A stretch of DNA of 64,000 bases from CAVQJU01 sp963755195 (lineage in GTDB: Bacteria; Acidobacteriota; Vicinamibacteria; Vicinamibacterales; CAVVIG01): positions 434,001-498,000 of the forward strand of contig CAVWIZ010000001.1 in assembly GCA_963755195.1 (NCBI GenBank), written 5' to 3'. Positions within the stretch are counted from its first letter, which is position 1. Each line of letters starts with the position of its first letter. This document shows, piece by piece, positions 1 through 9,460 of this stretch. The notes beneath the pieces were generated by a model, which was not told the DNA's origin, made no database searches, and was given only the letters and a program-made list of their open reading frames with translations. A program made the translations under genes and the position numbers.

Positions 1-72
1 TCCCGCCTCGAACTCGACGTCGATGACGGGACCGATCACCTGGACGATCTTGCCGACATTTTTTTCAGCCAT
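1..72 (-). CDS. atpD: F1F0 ATP synthase subunit beta, N-terminal fragment (cut by window edge)
   Basis: Only the first 24 codons are inside the window. They read MAEKNVGKIVQVIGPVIDVE and onward, the typical opening of bacterial F1 beta, whose beta-barrel domain starts with G-x-I-x-Q-V-x-G-P-V-x-D-V. The ATG lies at 72-70, 12 bases after the atpG stop, with an AGGA-type ribosome site in between. It is the last visible gene of an atpH-A-G-D cluster read leftward. The nucleotide-binding part lies outside the window, so catalytic residues cannot be judged. Confidence 0.93.
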   Translation of the reverse strand, partial: MAEKNVGKIVQVIGPVIDVEFEAG

Positions 73-84
73 GTTCAATCCTGC

Positions 85-972
85 CTAGAGAGCCTGCGCT
101 CCGGAGACCACTTCGATGATTTCGCGCGTAATCGCCGCCTGCCGGACCTTGTTCATGTAGAGCGTCAGGCTGCCGATCATGTCCGACGAGTTCTTCGTCG
201 CTGTGTCCATCGCCGTCATCTGCGCGGCGTAAAACGCGGCGTTCGACTCGAGCAGCGCGCGGGCAACCTGTACGACGATGTAGCGGGGCAGGAGCTGATC
301 GAGAATCTTCGCGGGCTCCGGCTCGTACAGATAATCAACGGTCGCCGCCCCGGCCGCCCCGGCAGTTGAGGCCTGGGCTTCGTCCACGTCTGCCCGCAGA
401 ATCGGCAGCAGCTGATTGACCACGACGTGCTGGGTCATGACCGACTTGAATTCGTTGTAGACGAGCATCACGCGATCGACCTCGCCGCTGACGAAGGCGT
501 CGGTCGCCGCCTGCGCGATGCGGCGGGCATCCTCAAACCGCAGCGCCTGGAAGATCCCGGTTTCCTCGAAGGCGACCGTGAAGCCGCGGCGCACGAAGAA
601 ATCGCGGGCCTTGCGGCCGATCAGGCCCAGCGTGCACGGGTACTCGCTCTGGGTGACGTACGTGCCCGCCGCCTTGATGGCGTTGGTGTTGAAGCTGCCG
701 CACAGCCCCTTGTCGCCGGCGACGACGATCACCATTGTCCTGCTGCCCGGCCCGGCCTCCCGCGTCGTCAACAGCGGATGGAGGGAGGCGTCCACGCGGG
801 ACGCAACGCTGCCCAGCACGCGCTGCATTTGCTGCGCGTACGGACGCCCGTTCATGATGCGCTCCTGCGCCCGGCGCAGCTTGGACGCGGCGACCATCTT
901 CATCGCCTTCGTAATCTGCTGCGTGTTCTTCACGGAGCGGATGCGCCGCCGCAGGTCAATCAGTGAGGGCAT
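85..972 (-). CDS. atpG: ATP synthase gamma subunit
   Basis: This is the rotating central stalk of the F1 ATPase, coupling proton flow in F0 to catalysis in the alpha3-beta3 ring on the cytoplasmic face. The 295-residue product starts MPSLIDLRRRIRSVKNTQQI, continues TKAMKMVAASKLRRAQ, and ends with the family's conserved helix (TAMDTATKNSSDMI, then LYMNKVRQAAITREI near 262-285). Those two helices form the coiled-coil shaft. Length is normal. It starts at an ATG one base after the atpA stop, so translation is probably coupled. A short Ala/Gly insert (AGAAGAA) near 205 looks like a surface loop. Confidence 0.97.
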   Translation of the reverse strand: MPSLIDLRRRIRSVKNTQQITKAMKMVAASKLRRAQERIMNGRPYAQQMQRVLGSVASRVDASLHPLLTTREAGPGSRTMVIVVAGDKGLCGSFNTNAIKAAGTYVTQSEYPCTLGLIGRKARDFFVRRGFTVAFEETGIFQALRFEDARRIAQAATDAFVSGEVDRVMLVYNEFKSVMTQHVVVNQLLPILRADVDEAQASTAGAAGAATVDYLYEPEPAKILDQLLPRYIVVQVARALLESNAAFYAAQMTAMDTATKNSSDMIGSLTLYMNKVRQAAITREIIEVVSGAQAL

Positions 973-973
973 G

Positions 974-2500
<1,527 letters not shown>

Positions 2501-2526
2501 ATGTGCGATCCTGTCGTCAATCGCTG

Positions 2527-3075
2527 CTACGCGCCTTCTCCGAGCCGCTCTCTGATCTTCTGCAACTGACGCGCGACGCTGCCGTCGTACACGACGCTGC
2601 CGATGCGTGTCACCACGCCGCCAATCAGCGACGGATCCACGCTCGTTGTCAGCGTCACGGTGCGGCCCGTCGCGCGGGCGAGACTCGCTTCGATGGCTTT
2701 CGCTCGATCAGCAGGCAGCGCCACGGTCGTCGTGACTTCGGCGCGGACGACGTTTCGATGGTCGAGAAGCCGCTCGCGATAGGCGGTCAGCAAGTCCGGC
2801 ACGAGCACGAATCGATCGCGGTCGGCCAGCAGGCCCAGGAGCTTCGTCACCATCGGGGTCAGCCTCGCGAGGGTGGTCAACTCGGCCGTCGCCGCCCGCT
2901 TGCGTGAAACGGGCACGACCGGATTGAGCAGCGCGGCGGAGAGTGCCGGGTACTCGGCGAACAGGGCGACGATCGACGCGAGCTCGCGTTCGACCTGGTC
3001 GAGATCGGCGTTTTCCTTGACGGCGACGTCGAGGAGGGCGCGAGCGTAGCGGGTTGCGGCGGTTCTATTGGTCAT
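2527..3075 (-). CDS. atpH: ATP synthase delta subunit
   Basis: Peripheral-stalk subunit (OSCP homologue) that clamps F1 to the b subunits. The 182-residue product opens MTNRTAATRYARALLDVAVK, the typical delta N-terminus. It closes with a domain containing VTLTTSVDPSLIGGVVTRIG and VYDGSVARQLQKIRERL, matching the conserved C-terminal block of the family. It is first in a leftward atpH-A-G-D cluster. The gene upstream is parB, not atpF, so the F0 genes must lie elsewhere or beyond the window. A short inverted repeat sits just before its start codon (see separate entry). Confidence 0.96.
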   Translation of the reverse strand: MTNRTAATRYARALLDVAVKENADLDQVERELASIVALFAEYPALSAALLNPVVPVSRKRAATAELTTLARLTPMVTKLLGLLADRDRFVLVPDLLTAYRERLLDHRNVVRAEVTTTVALPADRAKAIEASLARATGRTVTLTTSVDPSLIGGVVTRIGSVVYDGSVARQLQKIRERLGEGA

Positions 3076-3080
3076 CGTGT

Positions 3081-3106
3081 GAGCTTGCGCCCAATTTCAC
3101 AAGCTC
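3081..3106 (-). promoter_or_regulatory. Inverted repeat directly upstream of atpH
   Basis: GAGCTTG at 3081-3087 and CAAGCTC at 3100-3106 form a perfect 7-bp stem around a 12-base loop. The stem ends 5 bases before the atpH ATG, so in RNA it would include the ribosome-binding region. It could be a leader hairpin that tunes translation of the F1 genes or the end of the parB transcript. No T-run follows, so it is not a classic intrinsic terminator. Confidence 0.35.
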
Positions 3107-3166
3107 CCTGAGCATCTTATTACGGACCGGCGGTGGACCTCAACATCATTCCAGACAGTCTTCGCT

Positions 3167-4036
3167 TTAGTTTCGCTCGGTAAGCTGCTCATAAATCCGG
3201 ATGAGCTCGTCTTCGGAGGCGAAATCGATCTCGATTCTCCCGCGCGAGCCCCGGCGAACGATGCGAACCTTGGTGCCAAGCAGCAGGCGGAGCCGCTCTT
3301 CCGCCGCCCGCGTATGGACGTCTGGTGGCTTCTGCGACACCGGTTCGGAAACAGGCGCGCCCGCGCCGCGTTCCACGATTTTCTTCACCAGCGATTCGGT
3401 TTCGCGGACCGACAAGCTCCGCGCGATGACGTCACGGGCCATGCGTCGTTGATCGGCTTCGGTCGCCAGCGCGAGCAGGGCGCGCGCATGGCCCATCGAG
3501 AGCGTGCCTGAGGCGACTTCGGCGCGGACCTCGTCGGGCAGCCTCAACAACCGCAGGATGTTCGCGACGGTCGCGCGATCCTTCCCGACGGCCGTCGCGA
3601 TCGCTTCCTGCGTCATGTGGTAATCGTCGGCGAGCCGCCGGTAGGCGAGTCCCTCCTCGATGGGGTTCAGGTTTTCGCGTTGGATGTTCTCGATGAGCGC
3701 CATCTCGAGCAGCGAGCGCTCGTCGCCCGGCGCCACTTCGCGGACCACGACCGGCACGCGCTGCAGTCCGGCCATCTTCGCGGCGCGCCAGCGACGCTCG
3801 CCCGCGATGATCTGAAACCGATCGCCGACCTTGCGCACGACGATCGGCTGGATGATGCCGTTCGACGTGATCGACTGCGCCAGCTCCTCGAGCGCCGCGC
3901 CTTCGACGTGCCCGCGGGGCTGCAGTTCGTTCGGCGCCAGGCGATCGACGTCGACCTCGAACGGCGCGATGCGGGGCTCGGGCGCGTCGGGAATCAGCGC
4001 GCTCAGGCCTTTGCCGAGAGCGGGTCGTTTCTCCAT
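3167..4036 (-). CDS. parB: Chromosome partitioning protein ParB (Spo0J)
   Basis: CTP-dependent DNA clamp that loads at parS and spreads to organise the origin region. The chosen start gives 289 residues beginning MEKRPALGKGLSALIPDAPE, the canonical ParB opening; a longer upstream reading adds only unconserved residues. The nuclease-like/CTP-binding domain contains GIIQPIVVRKVGDRFQIIAG, then ERRWRAAKMAGL and ENIQRENLNPIEEG. A helix-turn-helix follows (MTQEAIATAVGKDRATVANI, about 140-160), then a C-terminal dimerisation segment. It sits 34 bases after parA, and a parS site lies just upstream of parA, so the system looks complete. Confidence 0.96.
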   Translation of the reverse strand: MEKRPALGKGLSALIPDAPEPRIAPFEVDVDRLAPNELQPRGHVEGAALEELAQSITSNGIIQPIVVRKVGDRFQIIAGERRWRAAKMAGLQRVPVVVREVAPGDERSLLEMALIENIQRENLNPIEEGLAYRRLADDYHMTQEAIATAVGKDRATVANILRLLRLPDEVRAEVASGTLSMGHARALLALATEADQRRMARDVIARSLSVRETESLVKKIVERGAGAPVSEPVSQKPPDVHTRAAEERLRLLLGTKVRIVRRGSRGRIEIDFASEDELIRIYEQLTERN

Positions 4037-4070
4037 GGAGATCCGGGCGCTTTCCGTTCGTTGACCGTCG

Positions 4071-4859
4071 TTACGCCGCCGTGGCGGCCGATCGCTCGAG
4101 CACTTCGCGGGCCAGAGCCAGATACGCTTCGGCGCCACGCGATTTCACGTCGTACAGGATGACCGGCATCCCGTGGCTCGGCGCTTCGCCGAGCCGCACG
4201 TTGCGCGGAATCACCGTGCGGAACACTTTGTCTTTGAAAAACTGGCGCACGTCGTTCGCGACCTGCTGCCCCAGATTCGTCCGCTCGTCGAACATCGTCA
4301 GCAGCACGCCTTCGATGTCCAGCGCCGGATTGAACGCGGCGCGCACGCGACGCATCGTGCCGACGAGATCCGCCAGACCTTCGAGCGCGAAGTACTCGCA
4401 GTGCAACGGAATGAGCACCGCGTCGGCGGCCACGAGCGCGTTGAGCGTGAGCAGGCCGAGCGAAGGCGGGCAGTCGATGAAGATGTAGTCGAACTGTTCG
4501 CGCATCGGATCGAGCAGCGCGCGCAGCCGTTCTTCGCGACGGGTGAGGGTGACGAGTTCGATTTCGGCACCTGTCAGATTTCGATCGGCCGGCACGAGCA
4601 GCATGCGATCGACGCCGGTGGGTACGACGAACGGCCGGAGATCTGAAGATGGTTCGTCGCTTGTCAGCGCATCGTAAATCGTGCCGGCGGCAGTGGCCGC
4701 GCCCTTTTGTCCAACGCCGCTCGTGAGGTTGCCCTGGGGGTCGACGTCGACGAGCAGCACGCGGCGCTCGGCGAGAGCCAGCGAAGCGGCCAGATTGATG
4801 GTGGTCGTGGTTTTCCCGACCCCGCCCTTTTGATTTGCGATGGCGACGATTCGTGCCAT
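4071..4859 (-). CDS. parA: Chromosome partitioning ATPase ParA (Soj)
   Basis: Deviant-Walker ATPase that binds DNA as an ATP dimer and, with ParB, moves origins apart. The 262-residue protein starts MARIVAIANQKGGVGKTTTT, with the deviant Walker A KGGVGKTT at residues 11-18, including the signature lysine. Also present are VDVDPQGN (A-prime motif), the Walker B segment YIFIDCPPSLG, and HCEYFALEGLADL typical of chromosomal Soj. It has no N-terminal helix-turn-helix, so it is the short chromosomal (type Ib-like) form. It is cotranscribed with parB downstream. Confidence 0.97.
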   Translation of the reverse strand: MARIVAIANQKGGVGKTTTTINLAASLALAERRVLLVDVDPQGNLTSGVGQKGAATAAGTIYDALTSDEPSSDLRPFVVPTGVDRMLLVPADRNLTGAEIELVTLTRREERLRALLDPMREQFDYIFIDCPPSLGLLTLNALVAADAVLIPLHCEYFALEGLADLVGTMRRVRAAFNPALDIEGVLLTMFDERTNLGQQVANDVRQFFKDKVFRTVIPRNVRLGEAPSHGMPVILYDVKSRGAEAYLALAREVLERSAATAA

Positions 4860-4964
4860 TTATTGGTCAAACGACAGATAAACTTGTCTAGTCTGCCTCG
4901 GCCGTTTCGCTGTGGAGAGCATACGGGTCCAGGCTGGACGCGTCAACGAGATTCTGAGCAATTG

Positions 4965-4980
4965 TGTTCCACGTGGAACG
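4965..4980. promoter_or_regulatory. parS: parS centromere-like site
   Basis: TGTTCCACGTGGAACG matches the 16-bp palindromic ParB site (consensus TGTTTCACGTGAAACA and its TGTTCCACGTGGAACA variant). Fifteen of 16 bases fit the variant; only the last base breaks the palindrome. It lies in the 142-base gap between the parA start and the rsmG end, about 7 kb from dnaA, a usual place for parS. Confidence 0.85.
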
Positions 4981-5001
4981 AGAATCGTAACGGCTCGGGT
5001 C

Positions 5002-5631
5002 TCACAGACCTATGCGGGTCAGCACTACGAGTCCTGGCCTAGCCACTTTGTCGTCCTCAAAACCTCGAGGAACCGCAAGACGAGACCGGTCAGTACCAAA
5101 CAACAGGACTTGCCCCCCAGAACGCAACAGCGCTCGGATAGACCCAAACAGTGACGGATCGATTCTGACGGCCCTGATAGTGATGAGATCAGCAGTCAAA
5201 GCTCTTCGCTGATCTGCTGCAACTACCTCAATACGCTCGGCTTCTACGTCAACTCCCTCCAGCGTCAGCGATCGCACCGCTTCGCGCAGGAAGGCCGCCT
5301 TGCGCTCTCTCGACTCCACCATCGTCAGCCGCCAGCCTGGCTTGTACAGCTTCAACGGAATCGCCGGCGACCCGCTGCCCGACCCAAAGTCGAACCACGC
5401 CGGCTGGCCCATCGAAACCACAGCCGCAGCAGCTATCGGTTCGATCATCAGTCGATCCATCGCTTGATCGCTCAGCGGTTCGAGTGGCAACGCCGTCAGG
5501 TTGATGCTGGCGTTCCAGTGTGCGAGAAGGCGGTGGTAAACCTCGAGTTGATCAGCCAACGGCTGTGACAACGCAATCCCGGCCTGTGCTGCGCGCCGCG
5601 AGAGCTGTTCTTGAAAATCGCCGGAGGTCAT
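5002..5631 (-). CDS. rsmG: 16S rRNA (guanine-527-N7)-methyltransferase RsmG (GidB)
   Basis: SAM-dependent methyltransferase that modifies G527 in the 530 loop of 16S rRNA. The 209-residue product contains YHRLLAHWNASINLTAL, the SAM-binding glycine motif FDFGSGSGSPAIPLK (about 95-109), and MVESRERKAAFLREAVRSL. This is the standard RsmG motif order. Usual family wording is D-x-G-S/T-G-A/G-G-F-P-G; here the glycine loop reads GSGSGSPAIP, a mild variation. Its ATG overlaps the stop of mnmG by four bases (ATGA), the classic gidA-gidB coupling. Base composition is somewhat less GC-rich than in neighbours. Confidence 0.94.
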   Translation of the reverse strand: MTSGDFQEQLSRRAAQAGIALSQPLADQLEVYHRLLAHWNASINLTALPLEPLSDQAMDRLMIEPIAAAAVVSMGQPAWFDFGSGSGSPAIPLKLYKPGWRLTMVESRERKAAFLREAVRSLTLEGVDVEAERIEVVAADQRRALTADLITIRAVRIDPSLFGSIRALLRSGGQVLLFGTDRSRLAVPRGFEDDKVARPGLVVLTRIGL

Positions 5632-7506
5632 GGCCCAGTCGGCTCGGCTGGAGTCCGTGCCGCCAGACGACCAACATATGCGGACAGGACCGCCACAGCG
5701 GCTGGTGTAATGCCTGGGATCCTGAGCGCATGCCCCAGAGTGTCAGGCCGAACCTGTGCCAGCCGCTGGACGACTTCCTTCGACAGGCCCGGTACATCGG
5801 CGAACGGGAATCCCGCTGGGATGCGGCGCCGCTCGTCCTTCCGGGCCCGTTCGATCTCGGCTTGTTGACGCCTCAGATAGCCTGCGTACTTCACGGTGGT
5901 CTCGGCGCTCGCGAGATCGGTGGCGCCGTGCTGAGCATCGATCTCGATCGACACGCGACCGCTCGCGGCGAGCTCTTCAAGTCGAACCTCTGGCTGCTTC
6001 AGGAATTGGCTCGCCCGAACCGAATCACCGCGTTGTGCTGCGAACAAACGTCGAATCGAGGGAGCACAGATTCCGCTCGAGTCGCGCGCGGCGCGCGCAG
6101 AAGCTCTCCCAGCGCACGTCATCGACCATGCCGAACTCGCGACCCCGCGGCGTAAGGCGCAAGTCGGCGTTGTCGATGCGAAGCAACAGACGATGCTCTG
6201 CCCTCGACGTGAACATTCGATAGGGCTCGAGGCAGCCCTTCGTAATCAGATCATCGACGAGGATTCCAATGTATGCCTCGTCGCGGCGCAATTCGAATCG
6301 CCCAAGCCTCCGCACGCTTCGCGCGGCATTGATACCGGCGACCAGACCCTGCGCCGCCGCTTCCTCGTAGCCGGATGTTCCGTTGATCTGCCCGGCGAGA
6401 AACAGTCCCGCGACGTACTTCGTCTCGAGCTGCCGCGTGAGCTCGGTGGGCTGAATGAAATCGTACTCGACGGCATAGCCGGGACGCAGAATGACTGCGT
6501 CCTCGAGACCCGGGAGCGCGTGCACGAGCTCGATCTGGACGTCGCGCGGCAAACTGGTCGAAAACCCATTGACGTAGATTTCCGGGACGTCAACGCCTTC
6601 GGGCTCAAGGTAGATCTGATGCCGATCCTTATCCGGGAACCGCACGATCTTGTCTTCGAGTGAGGGACAGTACCGCGGGCCGATCCCCTGGATCTGCCCG
6701 TTGAATAGCGGCGACCGCGCCACGTTCGCCTTCACGAGATCGTGAACGCGATCGTTGGTATGAATCAAGTAGCAGGCGATCTGTTCGCGCGTGGTGCTGC
6801 CCGTCAGAAAGGAAAACGGCACCGGCGGATTGTCACCGCGTTCGACGATGAATGTGCCGTCGGCAGCACGGCGGTCGAACGCGATGCTGTCACGATCAAG
6901 TCGCGGCGGCGTCCCCGTCTTCAACCGTCCCCACGCGAAACCAAACGACTTCAGGGACGCCGCGAGCTCATGCGACGGTGGCTCGCCGGTGCGCCCGGCC
7001 GGGTGTTGCTCGGATCCGATGTGGATCAGCCCGTTCAGAAACGTGCCCGTGGTCACGATGAGAGCGTCGCAGGCGAAGGCCTCGCCGTCTTCCATCGCAA
7101 GTCCGACGACACGATCGTTCTCGGCGAGAACACGCCCCGCTCGTCCGAGGATCCATTCGATGTTCGGCTCGTGATCGAGTGCACGCTTCACCCACGCGCC
7201 GTACCGCTTCTTGTCGGCCTGCGCGCGAGGCGACCACACCGCGGGACCGCGGCTTCGATTGAGCAGCTTGAACTGAATGCCGGTCGCATCGATCGCGAGG
7301 CCCATCAAACCGCCCAACGCATCGATCTCGCGAACCAGGTGGCCTTTCGCCGTTCCGCCAATCGCTGGATTGCAGGGCATAAGAGCCACGGTCTCCGTCG
7401 AGAGCGTACACAGCCCGACGTGGACGCCCAGCCGCGCCGCCGCATGCGCAGCTTCGCAGCCGGCGTGGCCCGCGCCAATCACGATCACATCGAAACGATC
7501 ATTCAT
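5628..7506 (-). CDS. mnmG: tRNA uridine-5-carboxymethylaminomethyl modification enzyme MnmG (GidA), with one frame break
   Basis: FAD protein that, with MnmE, modifies the wobble uridine of certain tRNAs. The first frame (7506 down to 6025) starts MNDRFDVIVIGAGHAGCEAA with the FAD-binding GxGxxG, has MPCNPAIGGTAKGHLVREID and GYEEAAAQGLVAGINAA, then stops at a TGA. The conserved C-terminal domain continues in another frame from about 6030 to 5628 (GDSVRASQFLKQPEVRLEEL onward, ending in the MnmE-interacting helices). One extra base near 6027-6030 explains the break. With it removed the protein is 625 residues, the normal length. No homology is lost on either side, so a sequence error is more likely than decay. 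Confidence 0.92.
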
Positions 7507-7590
7507 TCGACGAGTAAACCGGAGCGCGCCAGTTTCGCCGAGAAAGACCAGGTCTCCCTGCGTGCTTTGCGATCTCTGCGATGCACGTGG

Positions 7591-8925
7591 TCACTTTCCA
7601 ATACAAAAGCGCGAGAAGATATGCGCGAGCACATCGTCAGGCGTGCGCCGGCCTGAAACTTCTTCGAGGGCCGCACGCGCGTCCTGAAGATCGGCGAGCA
7701 CGAACTCTTCCGAAAGGGCATTCCCGTTCGCGCCGACCGCCGAGCGCGCGCGCGACAGCGCTTCGTGCGCGCGATCAACGAGGGCGATGTGGCGCACGTT
7801 CGTGATCGCCGGTCTATCCGTGGTCGGACCCACGTCCAAGTCAAAGGCCCTGGCAATCGCCGTCCGAAGCGCGTCGAGACCGGCTCCGGTTCTTGCTGAC
7901 ACGGGCACGCAACCGACCGGCACAGTCGGGTCGAGATCAGACTTGTTCGAAACAATAACTCTTTTATAATCAGTAGTTTGGTCGATAATATGAACGTCGG
8001 ACGCATCGAGCGGCGTTGACCCGTCAACGACGACGAGGATGAGGTCGGCCACTTCTCGCGCCCGCAGTGCCCGGGCAACGCCCTCGGCCTCGACGGCGTC
8101 ACCAGTCGGCCGAAGCCCAGCTGTGTCGACCAACGTGATCCGCAATCCGTCGAGATCGGCGACCTCGCTGACGAGGTCGCGAGTTGTGCCTGGAGTCTCC
8201 GTCACGATGGCGCGCGACACACCGACGAGCGCGTTGAACAGACTCGACTTCCCGACGTTCGGTTTGCCGATGATCGCGACCTGGAATCCCTCGCGCACGA
8301 GGCGGCCGCGACGTCCGTCGGCGACGAGCGCCGCGGTACGCGCAAGCAGCCGGTCGAGGGCGAGCGCAAGCTCGGTAGGTTCGACGAAATGATAGCCCTC
8401 GTCGGAAAAATCGACCGACGCTTCGAGCCGCGCGATCAGGTCGAACAGCGTCGCGTCGATGTCGCCGATCGCTTCGGTGAGTGTGCCCTGCAGCTGATCG
8501 TATGCGGCGCGCGCCTGAAGAGGCGTGACGGCGTCGATCAGATCGGCGACCGCCTCGGCCTGGGGCAAATCGATGCGGCCGTTCAGGAACGCGCGCAGAG
8601 TAAACTCGCCCGGCTCCGCCAGGCGCGCCCCGCAGCGCATCGCCGCTGACACGATTTCGCGCAACACCACCGGGCTGCCGTGCGCGCTCAACTCGACGAC
8701 ATCTTCTCCGGTGTAGGAACGCGGCGCAGGAAAAAATGTCGCGATGACTTCGTCACACGTCGCGACACGGGCGAACGTGGCATGGCGCGGCTCGAACGGA
8801 CGCTCCCGCGCGACAAGCTGCCGCGCCATCGACTCCGCGTCGCTCCCGCTGAGCCGGACCACACCGATGCCGCCGCGCCCGGGCGGCGTCGCAACGGCCA
8901 CGATCGTGTCGTGTGTGGAGAACAT
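7591..8925 (-). CDS. mnmE: tRNA modification GTPase MnmE (TrmE)
   Basis: GTPase partner of MnmG in U34 tRNA modification. From the ATG at 8925 it is 444 residues, opening MFSTHDTIVAVATPPGRGGI, the typical formyl-THF-binding N-domain start; a longer reading upstream is unconserved. The central helical region contains the G domain with GKPNVGKSSLFNALVG (G1), DTAGLRPTGD (G3) and SNKSD (G4). The protein ends in the diagnostic FCIGK, whose cysteine is needed for modification. It lies 84 bases before mnmG. A small AT-rich patch around 7960-7995 falls inside the G domain and does not break the frame. Confidence 0.96.
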   Translation of the reverse strand: MFSTHDTIVAVATPPGRGGIGVVRLSGSDAESMARQLVARERPFEPRHATFARVATCDEVIATFFPAPRSYTGEDVVELSAHGSPVVLREIVSAAMRCGARLAEPGEFTLRAFLNGRIDLPQAEAVADLIDAVTPLQARAAYDQLQGTLTEAIGDIDATLFDLIARLEASVDFSDEGYHFVEPTELALALDRLLARTAALVADGRRGRLVREGFQVAIIGKPNVGKSSLFNALVGVSRAIVTETPGTTRDLVSEVADLDGLRITLVDTAGLRPTGDAVEAEGVARALRAREVADLILVVVDGSTPLDASDVHIIDQTTDYKRVIVSNKSDLDPTVPVGCVPVSARTGAGLDALRTAIARAFDLDVGPTTDRPAITNVRHIALVDRAHEALSRARSAVGANGNALSEEFVLADLQDARAALEEVSGRRTPDDVLAHIFSRFCIGK

Positions 8926-8979
8926 CGGACTCGCGACTCGGGGCCCGTGACTCGAGTCACGAGTCACCAGCCACGAGCC
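8926..8979. repeat. Short GACTCG/GTCACGA-type repeat in the mnmE-jag spacer
   Basis: The 54-base spacer is built from near-copies of a 7-8 base word (GACTCG, GTGACTC, GAGTCAC, CACGAGTCAC, CACGAGCCC). It includes the self-complementary GTGACTCGAGTCAC at 8947-8960, which could fold as a hairpin. It resembles in style, not in exact word, the CTAG-rich spacers at 17519 and 23206. It may act as a weak transcript end for jag or as an intergenic repeat. Confidence 0.5.
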
Positions 8980-9432
8980 CTATTTTCGTAACGAGATCAG
9001 AACCGTTTTCGAAAACGCATCGCCCACGCTTTCGGTCGTCACGCCTGGAACTTCGGCGACGGCCAGGTGCACGAGGCGCCGTTCGTAGGGATTGAGGGGT
9101 CCGAGCTGCTGATCGGCGCCCGATTGTTTCACCTTCTCGGCAAGCAGCTTGGCCATCTGGCGGAGCTCCAGGTCCTTGCCCTTGCGGTAACCGAGCGCAT
9201 CGACGAACACGCGTTTCTCGTCGGCCAGCGCGCGCCCGTAGACCGCATCGACGATGTGCTGCAGGGCCTTGAGGGGCTCGCCTCGATGACGGACGAGCAG
9301 TTCCGCCTCGTCGCCCTCGAGGTTGAGGCGCGGGCCGTCCGCGGTGTCTTCGAGCGCGACGCGCGCCTTGATGCCGAGCGCGGCGACGAAGCGCTCGAGG
9401 AACTGGACGATGGGTTGTGTGACGTCTGCCAT
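8980..9432 (-). CDS. jag: Jag/KhpB-type RNA-binding protein (KH and R3H domains)
   Basis: From ATG 9432 the product is 150 residues (MADVTQPIVQFLERFVAALG). It contains a KH-like segment (LNLEGDEAELLVRHRGEPLK and LQHIVDAVYGRAL), then an R3H domain with the expected R-x3-H: NPYERRLVHLAVAEVPGVTT, followed by SVGDAFSKTVLISLRK. It lacks the N-terminal Jag domain seen in longer Firmicutes proteins or has it much reduced. The gene lies 28 bases after yidC in the widely conserved rpmH-rnpA-yidD-yidC-jag order. The family binds RNA and affects cell-envelope and translation genes; the target here is unknown. Confidence 0.88.
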   Translation of the reverse strand: MADVTQPIVQFLERFVAALGIKARVALEDTADGPRLNLEGDEAELLVRHRGEPLKALQHIVDAVYGRALADEKRVFVDALGYRKGKDLELRQMAKLLAEKVKQSGADQQLGPLNPYERRLVHLAVAEVPGVTTESVGDAFSKTVLISLRK

Positions 9433-9460
9433 GTGAACCGCCGGCCCTCTGTGGTCAGTC

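Noticed and set aside
6020..6045. Programmed +1 frameshift in mnmG
   Set aside because: MnmG is not known to be recoded, the slippery CUU-UGA context is absent, and the same single-extra-base breaks occur in unrelated genes.
7960..7995. AT-rich patch with TATAAT inside mnmE as a promoter
   Set aside because: It lies in the conserved G domain (VIVSNKSD region) with no gene starting downstream in either direction.
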